Shown: in pieces, positions 1-9,995 of the stretch
Numbering within the stretch: the first letter of the stretch is position 1
Layout: every line of letters starts with the position of its first letter
Assembly (NCBI RefSeq): GCF_905404315.1
Contig: NC_066269.1
Span: forward strand, 15,258,501 to 15,322,500
Length of the DNA stretch: 64,000 nt
Direction: 5' to 3'
Origin: Leptidea sinapis
Taxonomy: Eukaryota > Arthropoda > Insecta > Lepidoptera > Pieridae
The notes under the pieces: generated by a model
What the model was told of the DNA's origin: nothing
What the model saw: only the letters and a program-made list of their open reading frames with translations
Databases searched by the model: none
Position numbers and translations under genes: made by a program

Positions 1-389
1 TGTTTATACAATCTAATTAATTAATATAATTCTAGTAACGACTATTCTTATTTTTGGAATCGGTGTCCTCCCGCCGCGGCCCCGCTCTCGCCTCTCGCCT
101 CCTCACATCGCACGTGCGACTCAAGCACATCTCTATAACTATGTATGTAGTTACAAACCTACATTGACTGGGACCACACGGAAAGCACCAACTTAAAAAA
201 AAAGAATTATCAATGAATGTTGAATGATCAAAGTTACGGCTCCTTTCTTACTGCCCCCCTCTTAAGTCCCCAGATATGCAAAATATATTTAAAAATATGT
301 TCTGTTGTAAATATCCGTATAAATAGATAGGACTAATCACATTATTGTATGTTTTGAGACCCACAAACGGTAAATAAATATGCAACATA
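1..389. other. Unassigned AT-rich sequence with a GC-rich patch
   Basis: No reading frame, RNA or recognisable repeat can be supported here. A short pyrimidine-rich, CpG-containing patch (about 65-120, with CCGCCGCGGCCCCGC) stands out from the AT-rich surroundings but has no gene attached to it in this window. Confidence 0.5.
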
Positions 390-665
390 ATAAAACTGTA
401 ATTTGTTATGTTTTTGCGATAGATTTACAAGAGCGACATCTCAAGTCCATTTCCTAATATGCAAATACTGGGGCTGAGCAGGTTATCAACTGAAAACTGT
501 AAAAGTAGATCCTGTAGATGAAGCCACAACCTGAGAGTTGAACAAAGCATACAAGATTTTATGACGATACGTCACTCGAACGGTTAGCTCAGTCGGAAGA
601 GCACTCGTATGGAACGCGACAGGTACGCTCGTGGGTTCGAGTCCCACATTGTTTTGTTTGGTTTT
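390..665 (+). mobile_element. tSINE copy 1 (tRNA-derived SINE)
   Basis: Body (GACATCTCAAGTC ... GAAGCCACAACCTGAGAGTTG) followed by a tRNA-like module at about 578-654. The module has a GAACGGT/ATTGTTT acceptor pair, the A-box-like GGTTAGCTCAGTCGG and the B-box-like GGGTTCGAGTCCC. The anticodon loop reads ATGGAAC, so the anticodon position is GGA with a normal T at position 33. The same body and tRNA module recur at 2.6, 14.1, 16.2, 47.9 and 48.5 kb, so this is a dispersed repeat and not a tRNA gene. Confidence 0.85.
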
Positions 666-1149
666 CAAAAACTGTAATTGCTTGAAATCTTTAAGAGATT
701 AATCAAATAAATACTATTTTTGGTATTTTAAGATCCAATACCCAATCAAAACAACCCTTACACTTACCTTTCAATGCTGCATTTGTTTCCGATAATTTCA
801 GTAACGACTTAAGCACATTGGAGTATTTCTGTAACATTTAGTGTTTGTTGAAGTTGCAGATTTACAAAGTAAAAAAACCTCCGTTTTTTTCTACTTTGCC
901 TTAAGAAAGATAAGAAAAGAATAATTTAATGCTGTTTCATGCATCACGAATATAACGTGTAGTTCAATTTCTTCGAGTGGCACAAATCTATTTACAAGAA
1001 TTTCGCCCACACTTCAGCTTTGGGAGTGTACGTTACCATTTCATATAATATTATGAAGGGAGGTTGTTAGAAGTAAATTATGAAAATATTCGATAGGTAT
1101 GAAAGTGTTTTTTGTATTATGGTCGTATTAAAAGTAAGTACTTCATATT
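666..1149. other. Unassigned AT-rich sequence
   Basis: I see no gene, RNA or repeat that can be supported in this stretch. Confidence 0.5.
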
Positions 1150-1261
1150 GTTACTGGGCTGCTGCTTCGAATGCCGAAGACAGCAAACGTCGCAAATTTG
1201 TTAGTCTCAGTGAGTCTTGTGCCTTTGGTGTCGAGATACTTGGACCTTGGCGCCGTGTCGT
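1150..1261 (+). pseudogene. LINE-E ORF2 C-terminal fragment
   Basis: About 35 codons read as SNAEDSKRRKF, then LSESCAFGVEILGPW. This is the same block seen on the other strand at 5.15-5.5 kb and at 39.8-40.1 kb, where it runs on into a 'GDPSA ... QRISLAIQRGNAAS' tail. I infer a remnant of the region after the reverse transcriptase of a LINE ORF2. No start codon or complete domain remains. It is fused directly to a LINE-D2 3' end. Confidence 0.5.
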
Positions 1262-1630
1262 CGTGGGCTGTCATGCGATGTATATGTTTTTACAACAATA
1301 TCCCAGAAAATATTCAAAACAAATTTATTACAAAAATTCAAAAGAATTGTTAAAAAAAATTGTGTGGTTAAAGCTACCAGAACTTAAATGAATTTCTTAA
1401 TGATACCACAGATTTGGAATGGAGCGACCGCCCTTAGGATATTAAACAATAAAAAAAAATGTAGGATATTACATTGTAATAATATTTTTAGGAAAAAAAG
1501 AAGCTAGCTGAGTTAGTTGCGCCCGTTCTTCTCAGGTCTGAGGCATACTTTTTCGAATTGGTGGTAGTTTTTGACTTTCAATAAGTGACATCATATCCTA
1601 TTTTGAATAAAAATATTTGAATTTGATAAA
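1262..1630 (+). mobile_element. LINE-D2 3' end
   Basis: The tail of a CR1/jockey-type LINE. Degraded coding sequence (FYNNIPENIQNKF, then LNDTTDLEWSDRP) is followed by a 3' UTR with CGCCCGTTCTTCTCAGGTC and ends in AATAAAAATATTTGAATTTG. The same order of landmarks occurs at 16.44-17.07 kb, reversed at 47.33-47.73 kb, and as a stub at 50.58 kb. Confidence 0.75.
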
Positions 1631-2304
1631 ACAACAAGAAAACCTCTCAATACGAAGTGCATGTTAGTACTTTCGAAGCACTATATCCTCATAGATCGAA
1701 GGTTTATCGTTAAGCCTCTCATAATAAAACTCTGAAGCTGTAGGTGAAGCCTGAGCACGCATCACATTAATCCAAAAACCTCAAGAGCAAAATAATACGT
1801 TGGGATTTCAAACTGTAAGCTCCGACGAGGAGGTAAATAATTGTCGACTTACATAATACCTTGAACTTTTCACGGCGCGGATAAATAGCCGTCTCAACTC
1901 ATTCGTATTTTTAGTAAAAAATAGGAATGGATTTGCTTTTATCTGTTATGTTTGTGATAATAAAAGTTGTATTATTTCTATTACGAAGAACTTTTTCAAA
2001 TTATTCTGATGATGAAGATCTTAAATGGCACTGCTTGTGGCGGTGACGTGGGACGGGTGCTACTTATGGTAGTAGGATGATCCTTTTACCAGATACTCTG
2101 TCTCATGTTTTTAAAATTAAAGTTATTATGTTTTTTGCAATCGCTAATTAAATGTGTGTGTGAATTGATGCATCTCCTGTGCTTAATAACTCTAGTTTAT
2201 ACGTATTAATATACATTTATTTTTTTATCTAGCTCGTGTAAGGCATTGAGGAGGTATTTGACGTTTGAGATTTTTTTACATCACTTTACATATATTGTAG
2301 CTGT
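1631..2304. other. Unassigned AT-rich sequence
   Basis: No supported gene or repeat is seen. Short open frames are too AT-biased and too short to credit. Confidence 0.5.
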
Positions 2305-2480
2305 AAAATGAATGATTTGTAAATATTGATTTAAAATAGTGGCAGTGAGTTTCTTGCCACTTCTTCTCATTAAAGCTAAACCTTTTCCGAATTGGTGGTA
2401 GATGTAAAAAGAAAAGAAAACGTAACATTCATAAGTGTCATTTCCTTGACGTACATGATTAAATTGATTTTTATTTGATC
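2305..2480 (+). mobile_element. LINE-D3 3' UTR fragment
   Basis: Carries the landmark GTTTCTTGCCACTTCTTCTC and, downstream, CATAAGTGTCATTT. The reverse complement of both occurs in the same order at 40.55-40.73 kb and 46.99-47.15 kb. It is probably the 3' UTR of a CR1/jockey-like LINE with no coding sequence left here. Confidence 0.65.
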
Positions 2481-2539
2481 ACACACTTAGATAATATAGC
2501 GACTAAAACCAAATTGAATAAAAGGGAATAAAAATATTT

Positions 2540-2855
2540 CAAATTTTATTTGTGTATTAATCCAAAAAGTGAGGGTTAACACTTTAAAAACATAACAAAT
2601 TGTTTAGATTTACAATAGCAACATCTCAAGTCAATTCCCTAATATGCAAATATTGGGGTTGAGCAGGTTATCAACTGTAAAGTAGATCCTGTAGATGAAG
2701 CCACAACCTGAGAGTTGAACAAAGCATACAAAATTTTATGACGATACGTCACTCGAACGGTTAGCTCAATTGGCAGAGCACTGGCACGGAACGCCAGAGG
2801 TCATGGGTTCGAGTCTCGCATTGTTCATAAAATTTAGTTTTCAAATTTTATTTGT
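2540..2855 (+). mobile_element. tSINE copy 2, most complete copy
   Basis: Order: tail-like AAATTTTATTTGTGTATTAA, leader (GTGAGGGTTAACACTTTAAA), body, tRNA-like module at 2755-2826, then the tail AAATTTTATTTGTGTAG again. The 72-nt module folds as a cloverleaf: acceptor GAACGGT/ATTGTTC, D arm GCTC...GAGC, anticodon arm CTGGC-ACGGAAC-GCCAG and a T arm around TTCGAGT. The anticodon position reads GGA, but position 33 is C and the variable arm is short, so it is not a normal tRNA-Ser. The same tail on both sides points to a tandem or dimeric source unit. Confidence 0.9.
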
Positions 2856-3228
2856 GTAGTAAAAATATCACTATCAATCTTATATATTATCTAAACTGAA
2901 GTTAACCATCAATCCAGCTTAACAGCTCTGTGGGCGTTTGTTATTGAGAGAAAGCCATATAATAAACGTGGTCATATAAACTAAACGATGCTATATTATG
3001 ATGCTGATGATATATTATATGTTGAGAACTCAGGATTAGTTAAATACACTAACTAACTCATAATACTTTCAATAGCTTAAAGATGTGTGTGAACATAAAT
3101 TGATTCGAATTGTGCATACATACTAATTGTATATACATAATATACTAATTTTATGGACAGGGAAAACAATGGAGACGTCGGGGATGACAGGCTGAAATAT
3201 ATAATTTAGTCCATGAAATTATGGTCTA
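2856..3228. other. Unassigned AT-rich sequence
   Basis: Nothing recognisable between the tSINE and the RepC copy. Confidence 0.5.
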
Positions 3229-3440
3229 CTAGCTGACCCGGCAAACGTCGCGTTGTTTTGCCACATAAATTATTTTTAGTGTTCGGCCGTTTTTTCTCTG
3301 ACTTACTTTTTAAATCCGATTATCACTAAAAAGTCTTTTCATTTTTCGGGTTAATATAATATGACTCTCACAGAAAATGTGATTATGTATTCGTAACAGA
3401 ATTTTCAAAATCGGTTTAGTAGATGCAGAGATTAAATATT
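3229..3440 (+). mobile_element. RepC copy ('CTAGCTGACCCG' repeat)
   Basis: Begins CTAGCTGACCCGGCAAACGT, the start typical of a very common lepidopteran interspersed repeat. It continues with GCCACATAAATTATTTTTAG and later AAAATCGGTTTAGTAGATGC. Related starts or ends occur near 6.85 kb, 44.33-44.65 kb (reversed) and 60.67-60.74 kb. No coding sequence is present, and the class of the repeat cannot be decided here. Confidence 0.7.
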
Positions 3441-4394
3441 TTTTGTCAGTATTTCAATCTTTTTATTTTAATCCAGCTGTGAGTGTTCAAACAACTACAC
3501 TGTGTTATAATATATTATGTAAATTTTACCAAAGTATTTTTATGATCATCTCACTAATAATTATAATCAACGCTATAGTTTGTAAGTATAGATACGTACG
3601 AATGTGTATGATGATTGATGGTAATGCAATTGTTAAAGGTAGGCGTTGTAATATACCCCTGTAAAACTATGTTAAACGACTTAATTCGGTTAGCTTAAAC
3701 ACACAGATTTTGTGATTAGGGAAACGCATGAGCAAGCCACGTAGAGCTGGCCGTGAGAAAATCGTGGCGTGCCCAAATGCATGCCTGCTACCTCTAAAGT
3801 TTATACCTGTGATTTGTTGATAGTAATTGAAAATGCAACTTTTAATGGGAAGTGCAGTGCTTAAAATTAATAACTCCCCCGCTCGCACACCGCGCGCCCA
3901 TCTCCTTCGCCCGCCACCGGACCGCAATATAAAATCGCGCACTCGGTTGTTTATCGTCATCGTCATAACTATTCAAATATTTGTCCCAATGATGTAGTGT
4001 AAAAGATAAAGTTTATCTACTTTAAATACCAGATTCGATAAAACTATTTTTTTAGTATTGATCAATTTGTTACTACCAAATGTGTACCAATTGTATACCA
4101 AATTAATTAAAAAAATATGAAACAAAATGATGCTGAATATCTTTCAGACAGAGAATACGTAGCAGAGGTAGAATCTACGTTACTAGTTTGTTACTATATC
4201 GAGACAGTTTTATTGTGCAAGCCGGAACGCTATAGGCTTTAATTAAAAATGTTGACTCGTCGAGGCCCTGAAATACTTGCAACTCAGCAGAATGTTACGA
4301 CACAATATATTTCAGAGATAAATATATTTGCGTGGCACTGATATGTCAGCAATATGCTTAAAATCCATTTCAAGAAAAATAATTTTCGTATTCA
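3441..4394. other. Unassigned sequence with a GC-rich block near 3880-3940
   Basis: Mostly AT-rich with no supported gene. The block around 3878-3945 (CCCCCGCTCGCACACCGCGC and a following CGCCCGCCACCGG) is locally CpG-rich. A 73-codon frame at 3443-3664 and a 99-codon frame on the opposite strand at 3667-3966 have no recognisable domain, and I do not call them genes. Confidence 0.4.
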
Positions 4395-5080
4395 TTAACA
4401 CATTCGAGTTTTATTTGTCTATTCTGTAGTGAAGATAAGAGTTATCAAGAAAGTGAAGTCTTAGAGGGATGTAGATAGATATATTACAAAACTTTTATTC
4501 AAATATTTTGTATCTATTACATGCCATTGCATTTTTATTCGATTATTTTGTTGTGAGAATAAGATTATTTAAGAAATTAAAGGTAAAATATTAAAAAGAT
4601 GTAGATATAAGTACAACAAAACTTCAATAGTAGAAGGCTTCTTTGCACCGGATGTCGGCTAGATTATGGGTACCAAAACAACGCCTATTTCTGCCGTGAA
4701 GCAGTAATGTGTAAGCATTAGGTACTGTGTTTCGGTCTGAAGGGCGCCGTAGCTAGTGAAATTACAGGGCAAATGAGACTTGACATGTTATGTCTCAAGG
4801 TGACGAGCGCAGTTGTAGTGCCGCTCAGAATTTTTGGGTTGTTTTATAATCTTGAGCGGCACTGCGTTGTAATGGGCATGGCGTATCAATTACCATCAGC
4901 GACGTCCTGCTCGTCTCGTCCCTTAGTTTCATAATATAATTTTATTCAAATATTTTGTATCTATTACTTGCCATTGAACAACTTTCGATTATTTTGATGT
5001 GAATTTATATTGACATCAAATCTTATGATTATTTTAGAATGTCAAGTGTTAGAGAGACGTAGATATAACATTTTTTTTGT
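4395..5080 (+). repeat. Three-copy tandem repeat of about 131 bp, split by RepA
   Basis: The phrase TTTTATTCAAATATTTTGTA with TCTATTAC occurs at about 4494 and again at about 4940. GATGTAGAT or GACGTAGAT recurs at about 4469, 4599 and 5058. Spacing between the first two copies is about 131 bp. The third is displaced by the RepA insertion at 4629-4935, which lies inside the array. AT-rich, no coding potential. Confidence 0.65.
4629..4935 (+). mobile_element. RepA copy 1
   Basis: Starts near GAAGGCTTCTTTGCACCGG and passes GGGCGCCGTAGCTAGTGAAA and the inverted pair AGTGCCGCTCAGAATTTTTG ... TTGAGCGGCACTG. It ends in CGTCTCGTCCCTTAGTTTCA. Twelve copies share the same two ends in this window, and several carry a terminal A-run, so this is a retroposon-like repeat of about 300 bp without an ORF. 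Confidence 0.85.
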
Positions 5081-5147
5081 CAAATCTGTTATATAATTTA
5101 TTCAAACAAAACAAATCTCATAAATTTATTTAAATACAATACTATGA

Positions 5148-5500
5148 CTACATAAAATTAAAACTATCATTACGTGGAAGCGTATCAAGAATACTGGCAG
5201 CATTTCCGCGTTGGATAGCTTGGCTGATCCTTTGACCGAAATAGCTGCCAGCGCTTGAGTTTCCAGTAGCCTTATTTAGGCGTGAAGATAGTATTTTGAA
5301 CATTCTCCGCGCCTCTGGGCCCCACGGGCCAAGTGTCTTGACACCAAACGGCATAAAGATCTATGACTCACTGAGACCGACATATTTGCGACGCTTGCCG
5401 TCTTCGGCAATCGAAGCAGCAGCCTCAGCACCAACTGTCGTTACTTGGACATGAGAAGGAGCCAGAGTGTCGACGCAAGTCGCGTCCCACACCAGCGCAC
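5148..5500 (-). pseudogene. LINE-E ORF2 C-terminal fragment
   Basis: Minus-strand frame reading MPFGVKTLGPWGPEARRM and then GQRISQAIQRGNAAS, with the upstream part (AEDGKRRKYVGLSES) out of frame. This is the conserved-looking tail that recurs at 1.15, 30.87 and 39.8 kb. I infer a 3' fragment of a LINE ORF2 downstream of the reverse transcriptase. There is no complete domain, and the upstream part is separated by a frameshift. Confidence 0.55.
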
Positions 5501-5574
5501 TTCCCCGTGCCCAAGCCACCAGCGTCATTCCATCCATTTTTTAATCAAATTGTATCTATATCTTATACATTTTT

Positions 5575-5650
5575 CGCTTACACTTTTTTCCAAAGGCCGG
5601 CAACACTCTTGTGATTCCACTGGTGTTGCGAGAGGACATCTACACCTTTC
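5575..5650 (+). mobile_element. LINE-K 3' end fragment
   Basis: Contains AAAGGCCGGCAACACTCTTG then GATTCCACTGGTGTTGCGAG, matching the last codons of the LINE-K ORF (KGRQRSCDSSGVARE) at 61.0 kb. Only about 75 bp remain. Confidence 0.7.
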
Positions 5651-5697
5651 CGATAAAAAATAGTGATAAGTATACTTCCATTGTAAAGATATATTAA

Positions 5698-5883
5698 AGT
5701 AAAGCATATGAGTATGTACCGAGTGCATCTGAAGAGGAAGTGAGTGATGAGAGAACTAGTGATATTGAAGAGTTTGCTCCAAAAGTTGTTAAAGCTCTCC
5801 CTATTGTTGTTAAAACACATGAGGGAGAATTGACAAGGCTGGAAGCTAGAGCTATAGGTATGCCAAAACATTATCTGAAATAG
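5698..5883 (+). CDS. Unrecognised 61-codon open stretch without start
   Basis: Open from a TAA at 5695 to a TAG at 5881-5883. The translation is notably acidic, with SASEEEVSDERTSDIEEF followed by VVKALPIVVKTHEGELTRL. Codon use looks more protein-like than the AT-rich flanks. It has no in-frame ATG before the acidic region and no recognisable domain. It could be a remnant of a transposase or host exon, or chance. No function is assigned. Confidence 0.25.
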   Translation, partial: SKAYEYVPSASEEEVSDERTSDIEEFAPKVVKALPIVVKTHEGELTRLEARAIGMPKHYLK

Positions 5884-6258
5884 TCTAAATGCACTGAGCT
5901 ATTAAAATGTGAGTGATCTATGAATATTACCTCTGGCATAGATGATTCACACTGAGAAATAAGCGCCTAGCCATTGAATACATATCTCCTGATCCTCAAT
6001 GCAATCACCGAGAACAGACATGTAGCCAGATGTAAACGAAGACCGAGGTATGAAGAAGTGCTCCAGTTTAAATCTTATACACCCGAATTAAGAAGTATCC
6101 TCTTAATAATCGTGGTGTGAGATAATTTAAAAATGACAGTTTGTTTCGTTCGTATGACGAAATCTTTGATAAATTAGATCATAAATTTGTGTGTATGCAA
6201 TGGATCACGAAGATTTACACTCAGAACTTTTGTTAATCCCATCATTTATAAGTTAAGT
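5884..6258. other. Unassigned sequence
   Basis: No gene, RNA or recognised repeat is visible. Confidence 0.5.
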
Positions 6259-6555
6259 GTTTTTTTTTATGAAAATAAGGGATGAGACGAGCAGGACGTT
6301 CCGCTGATGGTAATTGATACGTCCTTGTTCGTCCGATTCTTGAAAAACCCAAAAATTCTGAGCGGCACTACAATTGCGCTCGTCACCGTGATAGATAATT
6401 TGTTAGGTCTCATTTGCCCAGTACTTTCACTAGCTACAGCGTCCTTCAGACCGAAACACAGTAATGTTTACACATTACTGCTTCACGGCAGAAATAAGCG
6501 CCGTTGTGGTACCCATAATCTAGCCGACTTCCTGTGCAAAGGAGCCTCCCACTGG
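6259..6555 (-). mobile_element. RepA copy 2
   Basis: Reverse orientation: T-run at 6259-6268, then AAGGGATGAGACGAGCAGGA, the GAGCGGCACT arm, CATTTGCCCAGTACTTTCAC and the far end GGAGCCTCCCACTGG. Full length. The 83-codon open frame across it is a by-product of the repeat. Confidence 0.9.
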
Positions 6556-6842
6556 TAGAAAGTGATAAAACTTTGCACATAGGTTACGAATTTCATATTT
6601 TATAACTAAAATAGTTTCTTAAGCTCAAAAATCAAGTTGTCTATTATGAAATCTCAATCTTATAATAGTGCAGAGAACATGAACAACTTAGTATCAAAAT
6701 GGCAAGCAAGAAGCGAATAACGTATCGTAATCGTACCATTCACCTTTCTTTTATTTCATTTACTTCCCACTTTCCATACTTTCGTTGTATTGACAACGAA
6801 AGTATGTACAGTTGCAAAGTTTTCATTTTCTACAGTATTATA
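6556..6842. other. Unassigned sequence with a short perfect hairpin
   Basis: No gene. The only structure is the perfect inverted repeat at 6775-6806: 14-bp arms CATACTTTCGTTGT and its reverse complement, separated by ATTG. Confidence 0.5.
6775..6806. repeat. Perfect 14-bp hairpin, 4-nt loop
   Basis: Arms at 6775-6788 and 6793-6806 are exact reverse complements. There is no T-run after it, so a terminator role is not suggested. Confidence 0.7.
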
Positions 6843-7292
6843 TTAATACCAGCTGTCCCAGAAAACGTTGTATTGCCAATTAGTATGATAAAAAAAATCA
6901 ATAACGACCGATTCTCAGACCTACAAAACACATTTTTGAATAATTTATTGTATTATAATAATTATTGTATTCGATTACCATCTTGCAGCCCTGCTGCGGA
7001 TCTGTGGATGGAACAGAATAATTTAAAAATCGTGATTTAATAATAGGGGTTGGTGATAGAAGGGTAAATATTTAATGTTGTATGTATTTTTTAATACCAC
7101 ATTATTGAAAAATAAAAATAAAAAATTTGTCCAAAAATTAAAAAAAAAATGTTAAGGTTATGATAAATAGATAGTAGCCGATTCTCAGGCCTACTGTATA
7201 TGGACATAAAATTTGGAAAAAATCAGTAAAGCCGTTTCGGAGGAGTAAGGTAACTAAAATTGTGACACGAGAATTTTATATATAAGATATTC
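6843..7292 (+). mobile_element. RepC copy
   Basis: Begins CCAGCTGTCCCAGAAAACGT and has two GATTCTCAG blocks. It ends GCCGTTTCGGAGGAG ... GACACGAGAATTTTATATAT. The far end is the reverse complement of the start of the copy at 44.33 kb. AT-rich interior with degenerate A-runs; no coding sequence. Confidence 0.75.
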
Positions 7293-7770
7293 TTCGTTAA
7301 ATGTGTTCCTACCATAATGATGCAGGACACCTTTATTTCTATCCAATTCAATGAGGGGTTTTACGCATTCAGGGCGCCCCGTAACTTATTTTTGCCTTTC
7401 CCGGTGAATTTGCGATTTATTAATTGGTCGCTTCTTCCCCTTCTTCCCCTCCCACTCATCCATCGTGTAACAGGACCCTTCTTTTGTCGCAACGTGACCA
7501 GCCCATTCCTACTTTAGGCTAGTAGTATGTTTAGTTTTATATTCTATCATATTCATATTCATATTTTATCATTCAATTACTCTCCTTCTTCTTAATATGA
7601 AAGTGAACACGTAAAATATAAACTCAAAAGATAAAAGATTAGCAAGTGTCGGAGGGCACAGATATTTTACACGTCTCAATTTTATGGCCAATATCACGAG
7701 GCAATATAATGGAGAATCCATGTTCTTGTCGACATTGTAAAACTTCAACCACATTGTGCTAAAAGTTATG
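7293..7770. other. Unassigned sequence
   Basis: Contains a pyrimidine-rich stretch (about 7430-7460) but no supported gene or repeat family. Confidence 0.45.
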
Positions 7771-7775
7771 ATAAA

Positions 7776-8230
7776 AAAGCGGCCAAGTGCGAGTCGGACC
7801 ATGATAGTTCGTTGTAACGATTTATGACGTAAAAACTACTTACTAGATTTCGTTTACCCAATTTTCAATGGAAGTTTGCATGGTAACGTACATCATATAT
7901 TTTTTTTACTTTTATCATTCTCTAATTTGAGAAGAAAGAAGGGGGGGGGACACACTTTACCACTTTGGTAGTGTCTGTAGCGCAAACTATTCAGTTTAGA
8001 AAAAAATGTCAATATCATTTTTGAAGACCTATCCATTGATACACGTATGGATTTGATGATTAAAAAAATTGAGTTTCAGTTCTAAGTATGGGGAACCCCC
8101 AAAATTGTTTGTTTTTTTCTATTTTTCGTGTCGAAATCTTCATGCGCTGTTCAGAATACATCCGCTTACCAAGTTTCAACTGTATAGTTCTTATTGTTTC
8201 GGAAAAAAGTTGCTGTGACATACGGACGGC
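7776..8230 (+). mobile_element. RepG copy ('GGCCAAGTGCGAGTCGGA')
   Basis: Starts AAGCGGCCAAGTGCGAGTCG, a start well known from repeats in lepidopteran and other arthropod genomes. It later contains TATGGGGAACCCCC and ends GACATACGGACGG. A G9 run sits at about 7941-7949. No coding sequence. A second partial copy is at 20.13-20.41 kb. Confidence 0.7.
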
Positions 8231-8440
8231 AAATGGTGCTCTGAATGAGAATAAGCGACGCAAGAAACTCTCCCAGCATTCTTTTTTTGCGCTCTTTTAA
8301 TTAAATATACAATAATGTACTGCCATTGCTATTGCTATAAAATAATCGTAATCTCATCGAAGCCTGTCCGATCACTCAGCTGTGGCAGGTAGCAGGATTT
8401 ATGACGAGAAATTATTGAATAAAACATTTCAATTTATATA
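8231..8440 (-). mobile_element. LINE-D1 3' end
   Basis: Contains AAGAAACTCTCCCAGCATTC, a T-run and TTGCGCTCTTTT, followed by the reverse complement of degraded C-terminal codons. The same landmarks lie at the 3' end of the LINE-D1 copy at 37.74-38.98 kb. It runs straight into the 147-bp duplication, whose first bases (TAGATAATGCCTGAACAATA) also belong to the LINE. Confidence 0.75.
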
Positions 8441-8731
8441 TAGATAATGCCTGAACAATAGCTTAATAAAGTTTACTTTTAATATTTGACAAATATTTTT
8501 AACAATATAGGCTTCTTTTCATTTTCTGTGTTGGAACGAGCAGTGATCGTATTTAATATCAGCCTTATATATTTGTAACATAGTGTATAGATAATGCCTG
8601 AACAATAGCTTAATAAAGTTTACTTTTAATATTTGACAAATATTTTTAACAATATAGGCTTCTTTTCATTTTCTGTGTTGGAACGAGCAGTGATCGTATT
8701 TAATATCAGCCTTATATATTTGTAACATAGA
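8441..8731. repeat. Exact 147-bp tandem duplication
   Basis: TAGATAATGCCTGAACAATA starts at 8441 and again at 8588. I see no difference between the two units over about 143 bp, up to ATTTGTAACATAG. The unit joins LINE-D1 3' sequence to flanking sequence. It is either a very recent duplication or an assembly artefact. Confidence 0.85.
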
Positions 8732-9040
8732 ACTTAAATGAATTACTTTTAATTTCGTTAATTCTCCGAAACAATGCAACTTGTGTAAGAATTTCAAGAA
8801 TGTGGAATCCACTTTCAAAATGCTAAAGTTGTGTGGAAAACCGCACGTACTGTAGATTAATAATTATGACTGCAGAGTACAATAGCTGGGAAGTGGTTGC
8901 GGCAGTGCTTTTCATAGAGCTATATTAATATGTTCATTACTACTACAAGAGCAGGAAGTAAATTAGTAAAATATATGCCATAGTAATAAGACTGTGTATG
9001 TTCTATAAACCAGTACTGGTAAACTGAAACTGGTAAGCAT
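8732..9040. other. Unassigned AT-rich sequence
   Basis: Nothing recognisable. Confidence 0.5.
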
Positions 9041-9490
9041 GAATATAACACTAGAAATAAGGGATCGCTTGTAACGAATACTAGTAGGCTTCATAAGATA
9101 CACAATAGCTTTAAGGGTAAATGTATACACTTTTATAATAAAATCCCAGACACTGTTCAGGCATTATTTATAAATAAAATAAATGTTTTATCCAAAAAAA
9201 TTCTCCGTCGTAAATCCTACTACTCCACAGCTGAGTATCTAAATGATTGGACAGGCTACGACTAAATTATGATTATTTAATAGCAATAGCAATGACATTA
9301 CAACATTGTATATTTTAATAAAGAGTGCTAAAAAAGAATGCTAGGAGAGTTTCGTGCGCCACTTCCTCTCTCTCAGAGCGCTATTTGTTTCCGAAACGGT
9401 AGTAGTATCAAATATATTAGAAATGACGTCAAAAATAATTCTAAATGAATCAATGTTGAGAAACTAAATGCCTTCTATGCCTTTAATACA
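9041..9490 (+). mobile_element. LINE-D1 3' end
   Basis: Degraded codons for a 'LHKIHNSFKGKCIHFYNK'-like segment (AAGATACACAATAGCTTTAA GGG) lead into a 3' UTR with AATGCTAGGAGAGTTTCG and TTTGTTTCCGAAACGGTAG. Matches the minus-strand copy at 37.74-38.1 kb and the plus copy at 54.48 kb. Strongly 5' truncated. Confidence 0.75.
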
Positions 9491-9695
9491 CATTTACATT
9501 ATGTGCCTACATAACACGAACATAAACCCGAATTCTGACCGGATTATGTCAGTACTAAATCAATTATATTAATCCAGTATTTGTTCACAATAAATGTTCA
9601 TTTCCTATTTCACTCACTCGCTAATCTGTTTAATGACACACCTGATATTATTAAGATATTAACATAAAATTTATTACCAATCAAACATTTGTAGG
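9491..9695. other. Unassigned AT-rich sequence
   Basis: Nothing recognisable. Confidence 0.4.
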
Positions 9696-9995
9696 ACTAC
9701 TTTTCAACTAATGTAGTGACAATATTTTGTTCGATTATTTTTTGAAGTGAAAACTTGTTTTGCCGTTTTGGGCACTTTTTGTTAGGGTAAAATCTTATGG
9801 GTTCGCGTCACCGACATGCGCATGACTGGCGCACGCGATAAATAAATAATTTTGACAGGTGACAGACACTTCTTACTTCAGACTATAATATTATACATAT
9901 ATTTGTTTTTTTTATTGTCATTTTTAGTTGTATTATTCTGTGGTTTGTGTTTGTTATTAAAGTTAAATAAAGTTTTCATTCATTCATTCTGCACA
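9696..9995 (+). mobile_element. Possible retroposon with AATAAA and CATT-repeat tail
   Basis: Contains GTTCGCGTCACCGACATGCG, then CGATAAATAAATAATTTTGA, and closes with AATAAAGTTTT followed by CATTCATTCATTC. A polyadenylation-like hexamer followed by a simple-repeat tail is typical of some LINE 3' ends. No second copy is in this window, so family membership rests on general familiarity only. Confidence 0.35.

Noticed and set aside
578..654. Possible tRNA gene
   Set aside because: The module is fused to a body repeated at several other loci and has imperfect stems and no proper T-run, so it is the tRNA-like part of a SINE. The same applies to 2755-2826, 14143-14218, 16153-16225 and 28716-28789.
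7569..7802. 77-codon minus-strand frame
   Set aside because: It overlaps the RepG start and has no domain.
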